Below, in pieces: positions 9,591 to 19,575 of a stretch of DNA of 64,000 nucleotides. The translations under genes and the position numbers were made by a program. Source of the DNA: Thereva unica (lineage: Eukaryota; Arthropoda; Insecta; Diptera; Therevidae). The notes beneath the pieces are model-generated. The model was not told where the DNA came from, made no database searches, and saw only the letters and a list, made by a program, of their open reading frames with translations. The DNA lies in contig OX465281.1 in the NCBI GenBank assembly GCA_949987705.1, positions 138,184,876 to 138,248,875 of the forward strand, given 5' to 3'. Every line of letters starts with the position of its first letter. Within the stretch, counting starts at the first letter, position 1.

Positions 9591-11250
9591 TCCGACACGA
9601 ACGCACCGGAACCAAGTTTCTAGTGGATTCAGGTGCGGATGTTTCCATTTTACCACCCAGCGCAAGAGAAAAATGTAACGTACAACACGAACACAAATTA
9701 TACGCGGCAAACGGAAATCCAATCCCCACATATGGCACGAAACGCGTCACGCTAAACTTAGGGCTTCGCCGTCAGTTTGTATGGATTTTCATTATCGCCC
9801 AGACAACAAACGCTATAATCGGAGCCGATTTCCTAAATGAATTCGGTCTGTTGGTAGACATTAGAGGTGCCCGCCTAATAGACAGACAAACAAACCTGTC
9901 GGTGGTAGGGGCAGTCAGGTCAGTTGAGTTTAACCGAATAACAACAGTAGACGCGAACAACCCATTTGCAGGCCTGTTGCAAGAGTTCGTGGATATAACA
10001 ATTCCCGCGGCGGTCGGACAGAAAACTACGTCACCAACCACTGTCACCCATTTCATAGAGACCAAAGGACCACCAGTGTTTTCCAAACCTAGGAGGTTGC
10101 CGCCGGATAAGCTAAAGATCGCCAAGGCTGAATTTGAATACCTGCTCCGGATGGGCATCTGCAAACCGTCGAAAAGTAACTGGTCCAGCCCGCTACATCT
10201 GGTGAAGAAATCGGACGGCATGGCCTTCATGTGGTGATTACCGTCGCCTAAATGCGGTAACGATACCGGATCGGTATCCAATACCCTTTATACAGGATTT
10301 TTCAGCGGTATGCTTCGGAAAGAAATTTTTTTCCACAATTAATCTGCCCAAGGCCTATCATCAATACCTATCCGCCAGGACACCCTCCGAAAACGGCGAT
10401 AACCACAGCTTTTGGAATGTACGAGTTTAATTATATGACGTTCGGACTTTGCAATGCAGGACAGACCTTACAGCGCTTCATGCATGAAATCCTACGAGGA
10501 CACGAGCATGTTTTCTGCTATGTCGACGATGTTTGCATAGCTTCGTCTAGCGCCGAGGAGCACCAAGCCCATTTACGCGAGGTCTTCCAAATCTTCCGGA
10601 AACACGGCCTAACCATAAACGTTTCAAAGTGCCAGTTCGGGACACGAGAAGTGAAGTTCCTAGGCCATGCTGTAAACAAGGATGGCATTAAGCCCCTAGA
10701 GGAAAAAATAGCAGCTGTAAGAAATTTTGATCGTCCGAAAATAGCAAAGGACTTGAGAAGATTTTTAGCTCATTGCGTTTTACCAACGGTTTATACCACA
10801 CGCGGTAAAAAACCAGATGATCCTGCGAGAGATGATACCTGGGAACAAGAAAAATGATACCACAAAACTAGAGTGGACACCGGAGACGCTCGCGGCGTTC
10901 GAAAAATGCAAGACAGAGGCTTACAGGAAATAATCCGGACTCCGGAGAAGGTCTCGTTGGTTATCAAGCAGGTAACGTTGCCGAAGTCCGAAGTCGCGGT
11001 ATATTGCGACATATCGCAGGACCGCGCCCGCCCCCTAATTCCGAAGACTATGAAACAACAAGTCCTGGAGACTATGCACGGCATAGCACACCAAGGCGTC
11101 CGAGGTACGACCAAGCTAATAACCGAAAGGTTCGTATGGCCAAACATTCGCTGCGATTGCGCAGCCTTTGTAAAAGCGTGCCTGGCTTGTTAGTGGTCAA
11201 AAGTCCAAAGGCGCCCGAAGGCCCCAGTTAAGAAATACGAACCTCCCACA
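9591..11250 (+). pseudogene. Gypsy pol: protease, RT and integrase zinc domain (broken)
   Basis: Pol polyprotein of the same Gypsy element. The aspartic protease active site is VDSGADVSILPP near 9620; GADFLNEFGLLVD follows. RT starts near 10060 (PPDKLKIAKAEFEYLLRMGI, SNWSSPLHLVKKSDG). A frameshift at about 10230 moves to GDYRRLNAVTIPDRYPIP. Motif A reads FSTINLPKAYHQ, with Asn where the catalytic Asp belongs. Motif C is intact as CYVDDVCIAS (about 10510). After the connection region (TLAAFEKCKTEAY) almost the whole RNase H is missing, and the frame picks up at the integrase H2C2 zinc domain (HGIAHQGVRGTTK, CAAFVKACLAC). Several frameshifts. A LINE inserts at 11256. Confidence 0.9.
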
Positions 11251-11255
11251 GAGAG

Positions 11256-12820
11256 TTACTCTTCCGGAGTTTACCCAGATTCTTGGAAACTTGCTCATGT
11301 GCAGCCAATACCGAAAAAAGGTAACTCCAGCGATCCCTCCAACTACCGCCCAATAGCAATTACTTCTATTCTCTCCAAAACCATGGAGACGATAATCAAC
11401 AAAAAGCTTATGGGATATCTAGAATCCAACCAACTTATAAACGACAAACAATACGGCTTCCGACAAAAAAGATCCACTGGTGATCTTTTAGTTTGCCTAA
11501 CCGAACACCTCAGCCGTAGTCTGCATGGATCCGGTGAGTCTAGTCTGGTTGCTCTTGATATCTCCAAGGCTTTTGATAGAGTATGGCACTCAGCCTTGTT
11601 AGCTAAACTCAAAGCTATTGGAATTGACTCGCTTCTGTATAAGTGGGTTGAAAGTTTCCTTTCCGGCCGTTCAATTAAGGTAGTTTTGGATGGCGTCAAA
11701 TCTGAATCTCACCCCATCTCTGCGGGGGTCCCCCAGGGGTCAATTTTATCACCGGCCCTATTTCTTATCTTTATAAATGACCTACTTTCAATCCCCTCCA
11801 ACCCACTTCTCAGCTTCGCTGACGACGGTACTCTACGTTACTCGTACAGCTTCGATACAAGACAGACACATGCCAGATCCTGTCTTGATGATCGTGAACT
11901 AATGTTCAACTCTATTAATAACGACATTGAACTTATTATAGAGTGGGGAAAAAAGAATCGTGTCAAATTCAACCCCTCCAAAACCAAGTACTGTCTTATT
12001 TCAAAGGAAAAGATCAACACATCACCATCCTTGAAAGTGGATGGCGTGGTACTAAAGGCCGACCCATCCCTACACATCTTAGGCGTGACTTTAGCCAAAG
12101 ACTTGCGATGGAATGACCATATATTCCAAATCGCCAAAGCATCCCAGTGCTTGGGATTTCTTAAGAGGTGCAGGTTCCTCCTCCAGCCATCGGCCCGTGC
12201 TGTTATTTATAAATCCTACATTCGGCCTCTTCTCGAATACAACTCCCTCATTTGGGGCGGCGCTCCAATATCAACCTTAGCATGGTTAGATAAGGTCCAA
12301 AAAAAGGCCCTTAAGTTAATTAATGACGATACCGCTTGCTCCACCATCGACCCCCTAAGCCACCGTAGGAATGTAGCAGCACTGACAAAATTTTATCGCT
12401 ACTATCATAGTGACTGTTCCTTCGAGTTAAACGCTCTTTTGCCTCCACGGCAATCTTATAACCGCAACACCAGATTAGCCCACTCGTCCCATTCCCTGTA
12501 CCTGCAACTACCCTTTTCGCGCACTCAACAAGATATGAATTCGTATGTAAATAGAACAACTCGACTGTGGAATAGTCTCTCGCAGTCGGTATTTCCGAGC
12601 TCCTACAACATCCAAGAGTTCAAACGCAGGGTTCATCACCACCTTCTTCAATACCCTCCCGTACCTTCATAATCCCTAACCTATTCCCCCCACCCCTCCC
12701 CCGTACTAAGCTTACTGCTAGACATTGCACCATGACGTGACAAATGACATGACGGACTAGTAGTACAAAGGGTGACTCCTGAGCTTAGCACTACCACATA
12801 AAAAAAAAAAAAAAAAAAAA
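11256..12820 (+). mobile_element. 5'-truncated LINE inserted in Gypsy integrase
   Basis: A non-LTR retrotransposon copy with a 20-nt A tail at 12801-12820, inserted between the zinc and core domains of the Gypsy integrase. GAGAG (probably AGAGAG) occurs directly before it (11251-11255) and directly after the tail (12821-12825), consistent with a short TSD. Only the RT and C-terminal part of ORF2 plus about 130 bp of 3' UTR remain. The same family, in worse condition, sits at 32275-34476 on the minus strand. Confidence 0.9.
11257..12672 (+). pseudogene. LINE ORF2 reverse transcriptase (truncated, open)
   Basis: C-terminal about 470 residues of a Jockey/CR1-group reverse transcriptase, which copies LINE RNA at the nicked target. 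In order: PIPKKGNSSDPSNYRPIAIT, YGFRQKRSTGDLL, motif A ALDISKAFDRVWH (catalytic Asp), motif B SAGVPQGSILSPALF, motif C SFADDGTLRY (catalytic Asp pair), then KTKYCLISKEK and LHILGVTLAKDLRWNDH, and a C-terminal region with RRVHHHLL. The whole fragment is open to its stop at 12670-12672. The endonuclease and start codon were lost by 5' truncation. Compared with the minus-strand copy at 33 kb it is much less decayed, suggesting a younger insertion. Confidence 0.9.
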
Positions 12821-13582
12821 GAGAGGTTTGCACATGTTAACATAGATATCGTCGATCCATTGCCTCCGTCGAGAGGGTACCGATACTGTTTGACGTGTGT
12901 GGATCGATTTACACGATAGACTGAAGCTATTCCGATGGTAGACATAACAGCAGAGACGGTCTTACGGCATTTTGTAGAAAGCTGGATATCTAAGTATGGC
13001 ATCCCTCTGAGAGTAACGACAGATCTAGGACGTCAATGCGAGTCGTCGTTATTTCGCGAGTTGACCGCAGCTCTCGGAATTACCCACTTGAGGACGACAC
13101 CTTACCACCCACAGGCAAATGGCCTGGTGGAGAGATGGCATCGGACCCTAAAAGCGGCAATAATGTGTCGGGGAACAACCAGCTGGGTAGAGGTCCTACC
13201 AAGAGTCCTCCTGGGATTAAGATCGACGTTCAAGCCAGATCTTCGGGCGACGCCAGCGGAGATGGTATACGGTACCACGTTGCGCCTTCCAGGAGAATTC
13301 CTGGCCGAGGCGTCGAAGAAACGAAACGAGTCCGATTTTGTAAAAGATTTTCGCAAGAGGATGCAAGACTTGAGACCAACTAATACCGCTCACCTTGGGA
13401 AAACCAGCGTTTTTGTACAGGACGACCTGAAGGTGTGCACACATGTTTTCGTAAAAAACGACGCGGTAAAGCCACCACTCCAGCCGCCTTTCGACGGCCC
13501 GTACAAAGTGGTACACCGAGAAGAAAAATACTTTTTGTTGGACGTGAAAGAACGGCGAGCTGTAGCTACAGCCAGACCTTAG
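12821..13582 (+). pseudogene. Gypsy integrase core and C-terminus (broken)
   Basis: Catalytic core of the Gypsy integrase, resuming after the LINE insertion. DDE residues are visible: first Asp in HVNIDIVDPLPPSRGY, second in VTTDLGRQCES, Glu in QANGLVERWHRTLKA. The WHRTLKA and LGLRSTFKPDLRATPAE segments are typical of Gypsy. A GPYKVVHREEKYFLLD block near the end is the GPY/F module that follows the core in many Gypsy integrases. One stop interrupts the reading just upstream (after VDRFTR, about 12919). The remaining 215 codons are open to 13582. Confidence 0.9.
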
Positions 13583-13644
13583 TTGCAGTCCGGTACGATC
13601 CAAAAATACATGAAATCATAGTAGGTACTAGTAAAGTTATTCGA

Positions 13645-13763
13645 GTCCGAACAGGCTTAGCTCTCAAATTTCCAGACTTTTTTTTCACCCGTAAAATTTT
13701 TTGGTCCGAACAGACTTAGTTCTCAAATTTCCAGAATTTTTTTTCACCCATAAAATTTTTTTA
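13645..13763. repeat. 59-bp tandem duplication after Gypsy pol
   Basis: Two units starting GTCCGAACAG at 13645 and 13704, each ending in a T-rich stretch with CACCC. They lie just 3' of the integrase stop, a place where Gypsy elements carry 3' UTR and the purine tract. Confidence 0.85.
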
Positions 13764-14700
13764 TATAGCACTTACGTACTTTAAATTCTTAAACTAGAAA
13801 AAGAAACAAACAAATGTAGATTGCCTAGAGTTCATTAGTCGTAGGTACGCCATAGTAACCAGAAATTCGCTGTTAACAAGTAAGAGAAATAGTGAAGCCA
13901 CCTCATTCCGACATGGCCGACGACCCGAAGTTAAATGGAAATAGAATCATTGTAAGAAGTGTAAAAGTAAAGTAAAGGAAGAAACAAATATAAAATGGTA
14001 AAATAATTTCCTAAGATAAATTATAAAGAGTTAACACAGGGAACTAGTTAGTATAAAAAGAATTCATGTAGTATAAGGTAATAATAAGATAACACGGAAG
14101 AATTATGAGAGTTCAAATTATAAAATTGTATTGAGAAATTTATTTAAGAATCCGAACAGCAGTTCGTAGGCACACATAAGCTTTTTCCACTTTGTAAGTT
14201 AGTTTTGTAGATGCTAGAATAAAGCAGAATTGAAGATTGTAAAAGTAGTTTAGCAAAGGGGGTTCGAGATCACTTTCAGATTTCTTGGGAAAGAATTAAT
14301 GAAAATGGTAATTTTGTTTATATATTATATAAAATCAACTTCAAACAAGCATCTGGAACAATTTTTACAATATTTTTCCTTATTTTTTATAAATTCATTA
14401 ACTTGTTGAAGAGTTGAAATTATACAATATATTTGAATCAATTGCAAGTAACCGTAACGGTAATCTATTAATTTCTGGAAAGCAGCATATCTTACAAAGA
14501 TTATTTATGTGTCCAGAAGTTACGCAGAACAATTTAGTTGATACTCTTCCTCTGTACCATTCCAGAAGTCTACAATCGTGGCGGTTCAATAAGCTCATCG
14601 AAGTCAGAAATGACTTCATGATGAAGATTTCCATTTTCCATTTCCATTTTTCTATTATTGACAACCTTTGGGAAAAATATTATTAGAAATATGTATATGA
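13764..14700. other. Probable Gypsy 3' UTR/LTR remnant and unassigned DNA
   Basis: AT-rich, no protein recognised. AATAAAGCAGAATTG near 14218 could be a polyadenylation signal in a 3' LTR, but I did not find a matching 5' LTR copy upstream of gag, so the LTRs are not delimited. Two overlapping 90-codon frames at 14398-14686 on opposite strands look like chance. Confidence 0.35.
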
Positions 14701-15300
14701 TAATATGACAAATATGACGCTACTCTCCTCCCAGAAAAGGAAAGAGTTGGTATGCCTTGGGCCACCTTTAAACTCCGATGCAAGCAACACACAATCACAC
14801 AAGCGAAAAAGCATTGGAGGGATCTGAATAAATGCACTTTGGCCAAATTAACCTGGCCCTCCTATGATCTCAGGCGAACCACCTTATTACTGAACCTCGG
14901 GAGACAAGAACTCTCAGTTATAGTGGGAGTGTTGACCGGACATTGTTTGATAGGGGCGCATGCGACCCGTTTAGGTCTTGAGACCTACGATTTCTGCAGA
15001 GGCTGTAAGAACCTGGACGAGGCGGAAAGTGTACTGTATCTCCTCTGTCACTGCCCGGCCCTAAGCAGGATAAGGTTAACCACATTTGGTGAACCCTTTC
15101 TAAGCAACCTTGCGGAAATCTCGAAGTTTGGGATCCCGCAGCTTAGAAGATTCATTACTTCCTCGAGATAGTTTTAACGAAGAAACGAAATTTTAACATC
15201 AAGTTTAAAGTGGGATCACTATGGCATCACAATGGGCCTATCCTTCTGGCCTAAGTGTGTGGACTTGAACCAAAAGCTCAGAACCAAACCTAACCTAATC
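14701..15300 (+). pseudogene. LINE ORF2 C-terminal fragment
   Basis: The frame 14752-15171 (about 139 codons, no true start) matches the region after RNase H in R1/I/LOA-type LINE ORF2 proteins: LGRQELSVIVGVLTGHCLIG, then a Cys-rich end FCRGCKNLDEAESVLYLLCHCPAL, then ISKFGIPQLRRFI. The Cys motif normally has a His before the last Cys pair; here it is Tyr. The downstream stretch, ending ACCAAACCTAACCTAATC, looks like the LINE 3' UTR. RT and endonuclease are absent, so it is a 5'-truncated copy. Confidence 0.75.
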
Positions 15301-15642
15301 TTTCCCACAAGAACACTTGTAAACTGCACTCAATTTAATAATTTCAAGATAACTAATTTTTCACAAAACATTTGAAAAACGAAAACTTGAAAATTAGTTG
15401 TACAGGAAGGTGTGGTTTATTGCTTTAATTGTTCAAAAACTTATCTTTAAGTTTTATTTGAAACTAAATGACGAGAACTGTGAGAAAGGTTAAAGGAATT
15501 TAGTTAAAATTTCCTTCAAAATTGAGGTTTAAGAACTTATCTCTAATGACGTGAGAAATATGATTTTTAAGAATTTAGATAATTTTGAAATTCCGTATCA
15601 ATTGTGGTCTTGTTTGTAAAATTCAATGTTGATTGTAGATTT
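15301..15642. other. AT-rich non-coding DNA
   Basis: No gene, repeat unit or terminal structure recognised between the LINE tail and the Helentron-like end at 15643. Confidence 0.4.
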
Positions 15643-15916
15643 TTAACTTCCCAGTATAGGAAGTTATTGTAATCGGTCCGAAAATCGAAATCGAAAATTT
15701 CAACGTATTTTCATCTTTCAAGGTCCCAGGAGCATTTTAAGCAAAAAATTGGGAGGAAGTATGTGTGTGTGTGTATGTGCGTACGGATGTGGTCATTTTT
15801 TCCTGCACGATATCGCGCGAACCAAAACTGATATCGACATCGTTGAGGTGTCGTTCGAAGCGTATTAACCGAAATATGATCTGAAAAGATTTTCATGAAA
15901 TTCGGTCGAGCCGTTT
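15643..15916 (+). mobile_element. Helentron-like family 2, 5' fragment
   Basis: Starts TTAACTTCCCAGTATAGGAA, the same 5' end as the complete copy at 37344, with an internal GT microsatellite at about 15764. It is cut at 15917 by the repeat beginning AGCTTTTTC. No coding capacity. Confidence 0.7.
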
Positions 15917-16175
15917 TTAGCTTTTTCAAAAAAAAAAAGCTTATACAGAGGCTCTGTCCGTCTGTCCGTCTGTCCGTCTGTCCGTCTTTCCGTCTGAAGC
16001 CTACTTTCATCTCTGAAAGTACTGCAGATACAGACTTGGGAAATATCTCAAAATGTAGCTCTTGGTCAAAAGACGAAAAACTGAGAAAATGGTCTGGAAA
16101 TTTCAACCAGAAGTGTATTTAACAACAAAAGTATATTTAACAACAAAAAAGAGATTTCTAATAAAGTTAATTTAT

Positions 16176-16252
16176 CGGTAGCCTAGAGGTAAGGGTCTTG
16201 GGTCCTATCCCAGGCGAACCAAGTTCAATCCCCGACCGCAAAATGGTGAAAT
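16176..16252 (+). repeat. tRNA-like (SINE) segment, copy 1
   Basis: Contains TAGCCTAGAGG, a perfect match to the Pol III A-box TRGCNNAGNGG, and GTTCAATCCCC, close to the B-box GGTTCRANNCC, 40-50 bp later. A T-run follows. Degenerate compared with a real tRNA; it reads as a tRNA-derived SINE head rather than a gene. Confidence 0.6.
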
Positions 16253-16618
16253 AAATTTTTTTTTACTTCGGTGTAACATGTTTTAATTCTATTTCTCACT
16301 AAATTATATTATTTAATAATGATACTCAGGAGAACATAAACATTTATTTAATTAAAAGTGCAAAAAAATCATTTTCTTGAGTTTTTATGGCTCTTCGGCG
16401 GCTTTATAAATCATTAAGAAATTTCGCGGAAATAATATAAAGTATTTATTTGTTTATATGCATATTTTATATGCTGTTCATTTTATTATAGTTTATAGTT
16501 ATGTAGGTGGTGCTGTAGACCAAAACAAAAATTCAATTTTATCGAACTTCGCTGTGGATTTGTCACAATCAACCAGAAGTATATTTAAACAACAAAAAAG
16601 AGATTTCCAATAAAATAT

Positions 16619-16691
16619 CGGTAGCCTAGAGGTAAGGCGCTGGAGTCCTATCCCAGGCGAACCAAGTTCAATCCCCGACCGCAAAATGGTG
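16619..16691 (+). repeat. tRNA-like (SINE) segment, copy 2 and MITE-free site
   Basis: Second copy of the A-box/B-box segment. GCCTAGAG at 16624-16631 is uninterrupted here; in the duplicate at 60.8 kb the same 8 bp are duplicated around a MITE. Confidence 0.65.
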
Positions 16692-17092
16692 AAATAAAAA
16701 ATTTTTTTTTTACTTCGGTGTAACATGTTTTAATTCTATTTCTCACTAAAAATTATATTATTTAATAATGATACTCAGGAGAACATAAACATTTATTTAA
16801 TTAGAAGTGCAAAAAAATCATTTTCTTGAGGTTTTATGGCTCTTCGGCGGCTTTATAAATCATTAAGAAATTTCGCGGAAATAATATAAAGTATTTATTT
16901 GTTTATATGCATATTTTATATGCTGTTCATTTTATTATAGTTTTTAGTCATGTAGGTGGTGCTGTAGACCAAAACAAAAATTTAATTTTATCGAACTTCG
17001 CTGTGGATTTGTCACAAAAAATATGTATGATTTAAACGAAACATTTGGTAGGTTTAAAACGAAAAGTAGATATCTAATTTTTACCAGGGCAT

Positions 17093-17836
17093 ATAAACGC
17101 TTACTGAAATGAATGAAAATTTATAAATTTCACGAACGATGTATTTAAGACCGTCCTTATAGTCCATGAATATAAGGAAGTGATTTTTCTCAGAATTTTT
17201 AATATTTTACAAAAATTTTACAAACGATTTGCCCCATATCTAAAAAATTTTGCAGCCCTTTGTTTAAAAGCATATTTTTAAGTTTTTATTAACTAAATTT
17301 GTATGTATCTCTTCAGAATAACAAAACAAAAGTGGGATGTTGTGCCTAGAGACTAGCCACTAATTACGCTTTTTCGTGGTATTCTTTCTATTGAATAACA
17401 CTTCAGTCTGGATGACAATATATTAAGTGAAGATTGTGAAGAATTGCGAAAATATTCAAACAAATAACTCGAAAAACTAACGCATCTTTCATGGAGATGC
17501 TGCTGAAAGAATTATACAATAATTGCCCGCCAAGAATTTGAGAGAATTGATATATTTTAATTGCACCCCATCTATGACAAAGAATAGTAAACACCATCTA
17601 TGGCAATATTACATTACTCTTCGTTTTACCTATGATTATCAATTTCCATAAAATATACAAAATACATTTCATAAATAATAGAAAATCTGTTGTCATAAAT
17701 CAGTTGTTTACTTCCTTCTAAGTTTATACATATCTTGCATTGGAATGTACCTTTTTATGAAAGCATGAATAAATAGGTTTATTGCCACATTACTACAAGT
17801 TAGTGTTTGGAGTAATGGGAAGGCGCTAGATCGGGG
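17093..17836 (+). repeat. ~0.75-kb repeat with tRNA-like 3' end (R4), copy 1
   Basis: Starts AAACGCTTACTGAAATGAATG and ends with GGAGTAATGGGAAGGCGCTAG, the head of a tRNA-like segment that continues after the Jockey-like insertion at 23570. Other copies: 42354-43130, 61829-62571, and an inverted, interrupted one at 24085-25262. No coding capacity. The rejoined tRNA-like piece has a B-box GGTTCGATTCTT at about 23584. Confidence 0.65.
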
Positions 17837-18067
17837 AGTCTCGTTTGTACTCTTGCCAAGAGCAGACAGACTGTGCCTGCAGATCAAAGGTCGTGAAGAT
17901 ACCCAGTGTTATAGTGTTTACGATTTAACTCCAGTGCGTGACAAAGTCTTATATTTTTTCATAAGAAGATTAAAAATCATAATTTAAACTTTAAAAATCG
18001 ATAGAAAAAAAAAATAAACGAGATAATAGATAAAAGACTAAGTGCAGAGCGTGTACACGAAAGTGGC

Positions 18068-18205
18068 ATGTCTCAAACGGAAAAAATAAAAAGTGCCGCG
18101 GGCACTAGTGATAGTGATGCAAAATCACTGCAGAAAAATAAAGATAAGGACCAAGAAGGCAAAAAAATGAAAGTCGTCGCGTTCACAAACGGCGGCGTAA
18201 AATAA
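18068..18205 (+). CDS. Short upstream ORF in Jockey-like leader
   Basis: 45 codons from ATG (MSQTEKIKSAAGTSDSD...), Lys/Asp/Ser-rich, ending at a TAA that precedes the ORF1 ATG by a few bases in another frame. The composition resembles the acidic/basic N-termini of Jockey ORF1 proteins, so it may be the true ORF1 start separated by a frameshift. It is identical in the second copy at 62.8 kb. Confidence 0.4.
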   Translation: MSQTEKIKSAAGTSDSDAKSLQKNKDKDQEGKKMKVVAFTNGGVK

Positions 18206-18210
18206 AAATC

Positions 18211-19575
18211 ATGCCAAATCTCGTACAGCGAGCCGGCAAAAAGCAAAGTCCAACGGCGTCTGGGTCTGGAACCACGGTTACATGCACCGTAGTGATGACC
18301 GACTCAGATGCAGAGTCGTCTTCCTACGACCCCGACCCAGGCAAGTACAAAGGCTTGGGTAATAGCTTTAAAGAGCTGGCCACCGAAAATGACGAAGATG
18401 AAGCCAGACTACAAAAGCTAATCGATGAGGTGAAGGAAAAAAACTTTCCTAGACTGCCTAAGCCAAAAGTAGGAGCAAACCAGCAGCAACAACAACAACA
18501 AGAAGCAAAACAGCAAGCGCCGCAGCGAGCGCCGCAACAGCAACAACAACAACCCCGGCAGCAGCAAAAACAACAAAAAAAAGATAAGGTACCACCTATT
18601 AATATTTTTCATCAGCAACCTGCTGACACAATCAGAATAGCTAGACAGGTATTAAAGCATACCAACTTTTACGTAAAAAGATTTAGCGGTATTAAACACG
18701 CTCTAGTTTTAAGTAGTTTCGAAGATTTTAAAAAAATTAAAAGTATTCTGGAAAGGGCGAATACCCAATTCTTCACATATACTGCAAAAAGTGAAAAATT
18801 GCAAAGTGTCCTCTTGAAAGGCCTCGACCCCGACTGTGACACTCAGGAGCTCTTGAACGAACTCCAGTCTCTCGCGGTAGATAATTTGAAATTTTCCGCA
18901 GTTAAAAAATTCAATACGAGCTATTCGCGTGCTACTAAGAGGCAGCTCCCGATATTCTTGGTCCAATTAACTCCCGACAGTCGGTTGGATAACCTAAAAA
19001 ATATTAGGTATCTCAACTTCCATGTGGTAACTTGGGAGAAAATAAATAAAAAAGCAGACATTCTGCAATGTATGCGCTGCCAAAGGTTTGGACATGCCGC
19101 AGCTAACTGCCAAATGGCTTTTAGATGCGTCAAATGTGAGAAAACCCACAATCAAGGCGAATGCCCTCTTGGGAGGGAAAAAGTCGCGGATAAAACCAAG
19201 TTGTTCTGTGTACTCTGCAGATCTAACGGACATCCTGCTAATTATAGAGGATGTCCTAAATATGCAGAGTTCAAGCAACGCATTAAGGCGCGCAAAGAAC
19301 AGCTAGAGGCCCAAAAAACCCATAAGGGGCAAATGTATAAAAACTTTGTTGTACCTGGAATGTCCTTCGCCCAAATGACGACTGGAGGCCAGACAACCAA
19401 ACAGCAAGCCCCAAAAGCTGCGCCTGCAGCAAGTTCTGGGGACAGCGAGCTGAAAGCGGTGTTCTTATCCATCCAAGGGCAAATCGCCCAGCTACAAAGA
19501 CAACTAAACGAGCAAAATGCCCGTTTAGATTTAGTATACTCGGCTTTCTTTACGACAGAAACCATCTCTGGGTAA
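18211..19575 (+). CDS. Jockey-like ORF1, Gag-like nucleic-acid-binding protein
   Basis: 454-residue ORF1 that would coat the LINE RNA. The N-terminus is polar, followed by a Gln-rich tract (residues about 90-125, mostly CAG/CAA codons). The middle (about 200-280) resembles the PRE_C2HC domain preceding zinc knuckles in LINE Gags: LLKGLDPDCDTQELLNEL and TYSRATKRQLPIFLVQL-like segments. Three knuckles follow: CMRCQRFGHAAANC, CVKCEKTHNQGEC and CVLCRSNGHPANYRGC. A Gln-rich coiled C-terminus ends at 19575. The frame is intact. ORF2 starts in the +1 frame and overlaps the end. The ATG at 18211 was chosen as the first in frame. Confidence 0.9.
   Translation: MPNLVQRAGKKQSPTASGSGTTVTCTVVMTDSDAESSSYDPDPGKYKGLGNSFKELATENDEDEARLQKLIDEVKEKNFPRLPKPKVGANQQQQQQQEAKQQAPQRAPQQQQQQPRQQQKQQKKDKVPPINIFHQQPADTIRIARQVLKHTNFYVKRFSGIKHALVLSSFEDFKKIKSILERANTQFFTYTAKSEKLQSVLLKGLDPDCDTQELLNELQSLAVDNLKFSAVKKFNTSYSRATKRQLPIFLVQLTPDSRLDNLKNIRYLNFHVVTWEKINKKADILQCMRCQRFGHAAANCQMAFRCVKCEKTHNQGECPLGREKVADKTKLFCVLCRSNGHPANYRGCPKYAEFKQRIKARKEQLEAQKTHKGQMYKNFVVPGMSFAQMTTGGQTTKQQAPKAAPAASSGDSELKAVFLSIQGQIAQLQRQLNEQNARLDLVYSAFFTTETISG

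Larger units (their letters stand above)
15917..17092. repeat. AGCTTTTTC repeat with internal tandem duplication
   Basis: A repeat starting AGCTTTTTC then an A-run and AAGCTTATACAGAGGCTCTG, with a short (GTCC GTCT)n array and an internal tandem duplication of about 443 bp (units from about 16127 and 16577). Each unit contains a tRNA-like segment. Related copies: 34730-35414, 59459-59655 (5' part only) and 60108-61828. Mobility type unknown; the tRNA-like boxes suggest a Pol III-derived part. Confidence 0.65.

Noticed and set aside
16176..16252. Functional tRNA gene
   Set aside because: The A-box and B-box fit, but the acceptor and T arms do not pair and the segment recurs within a repeat.
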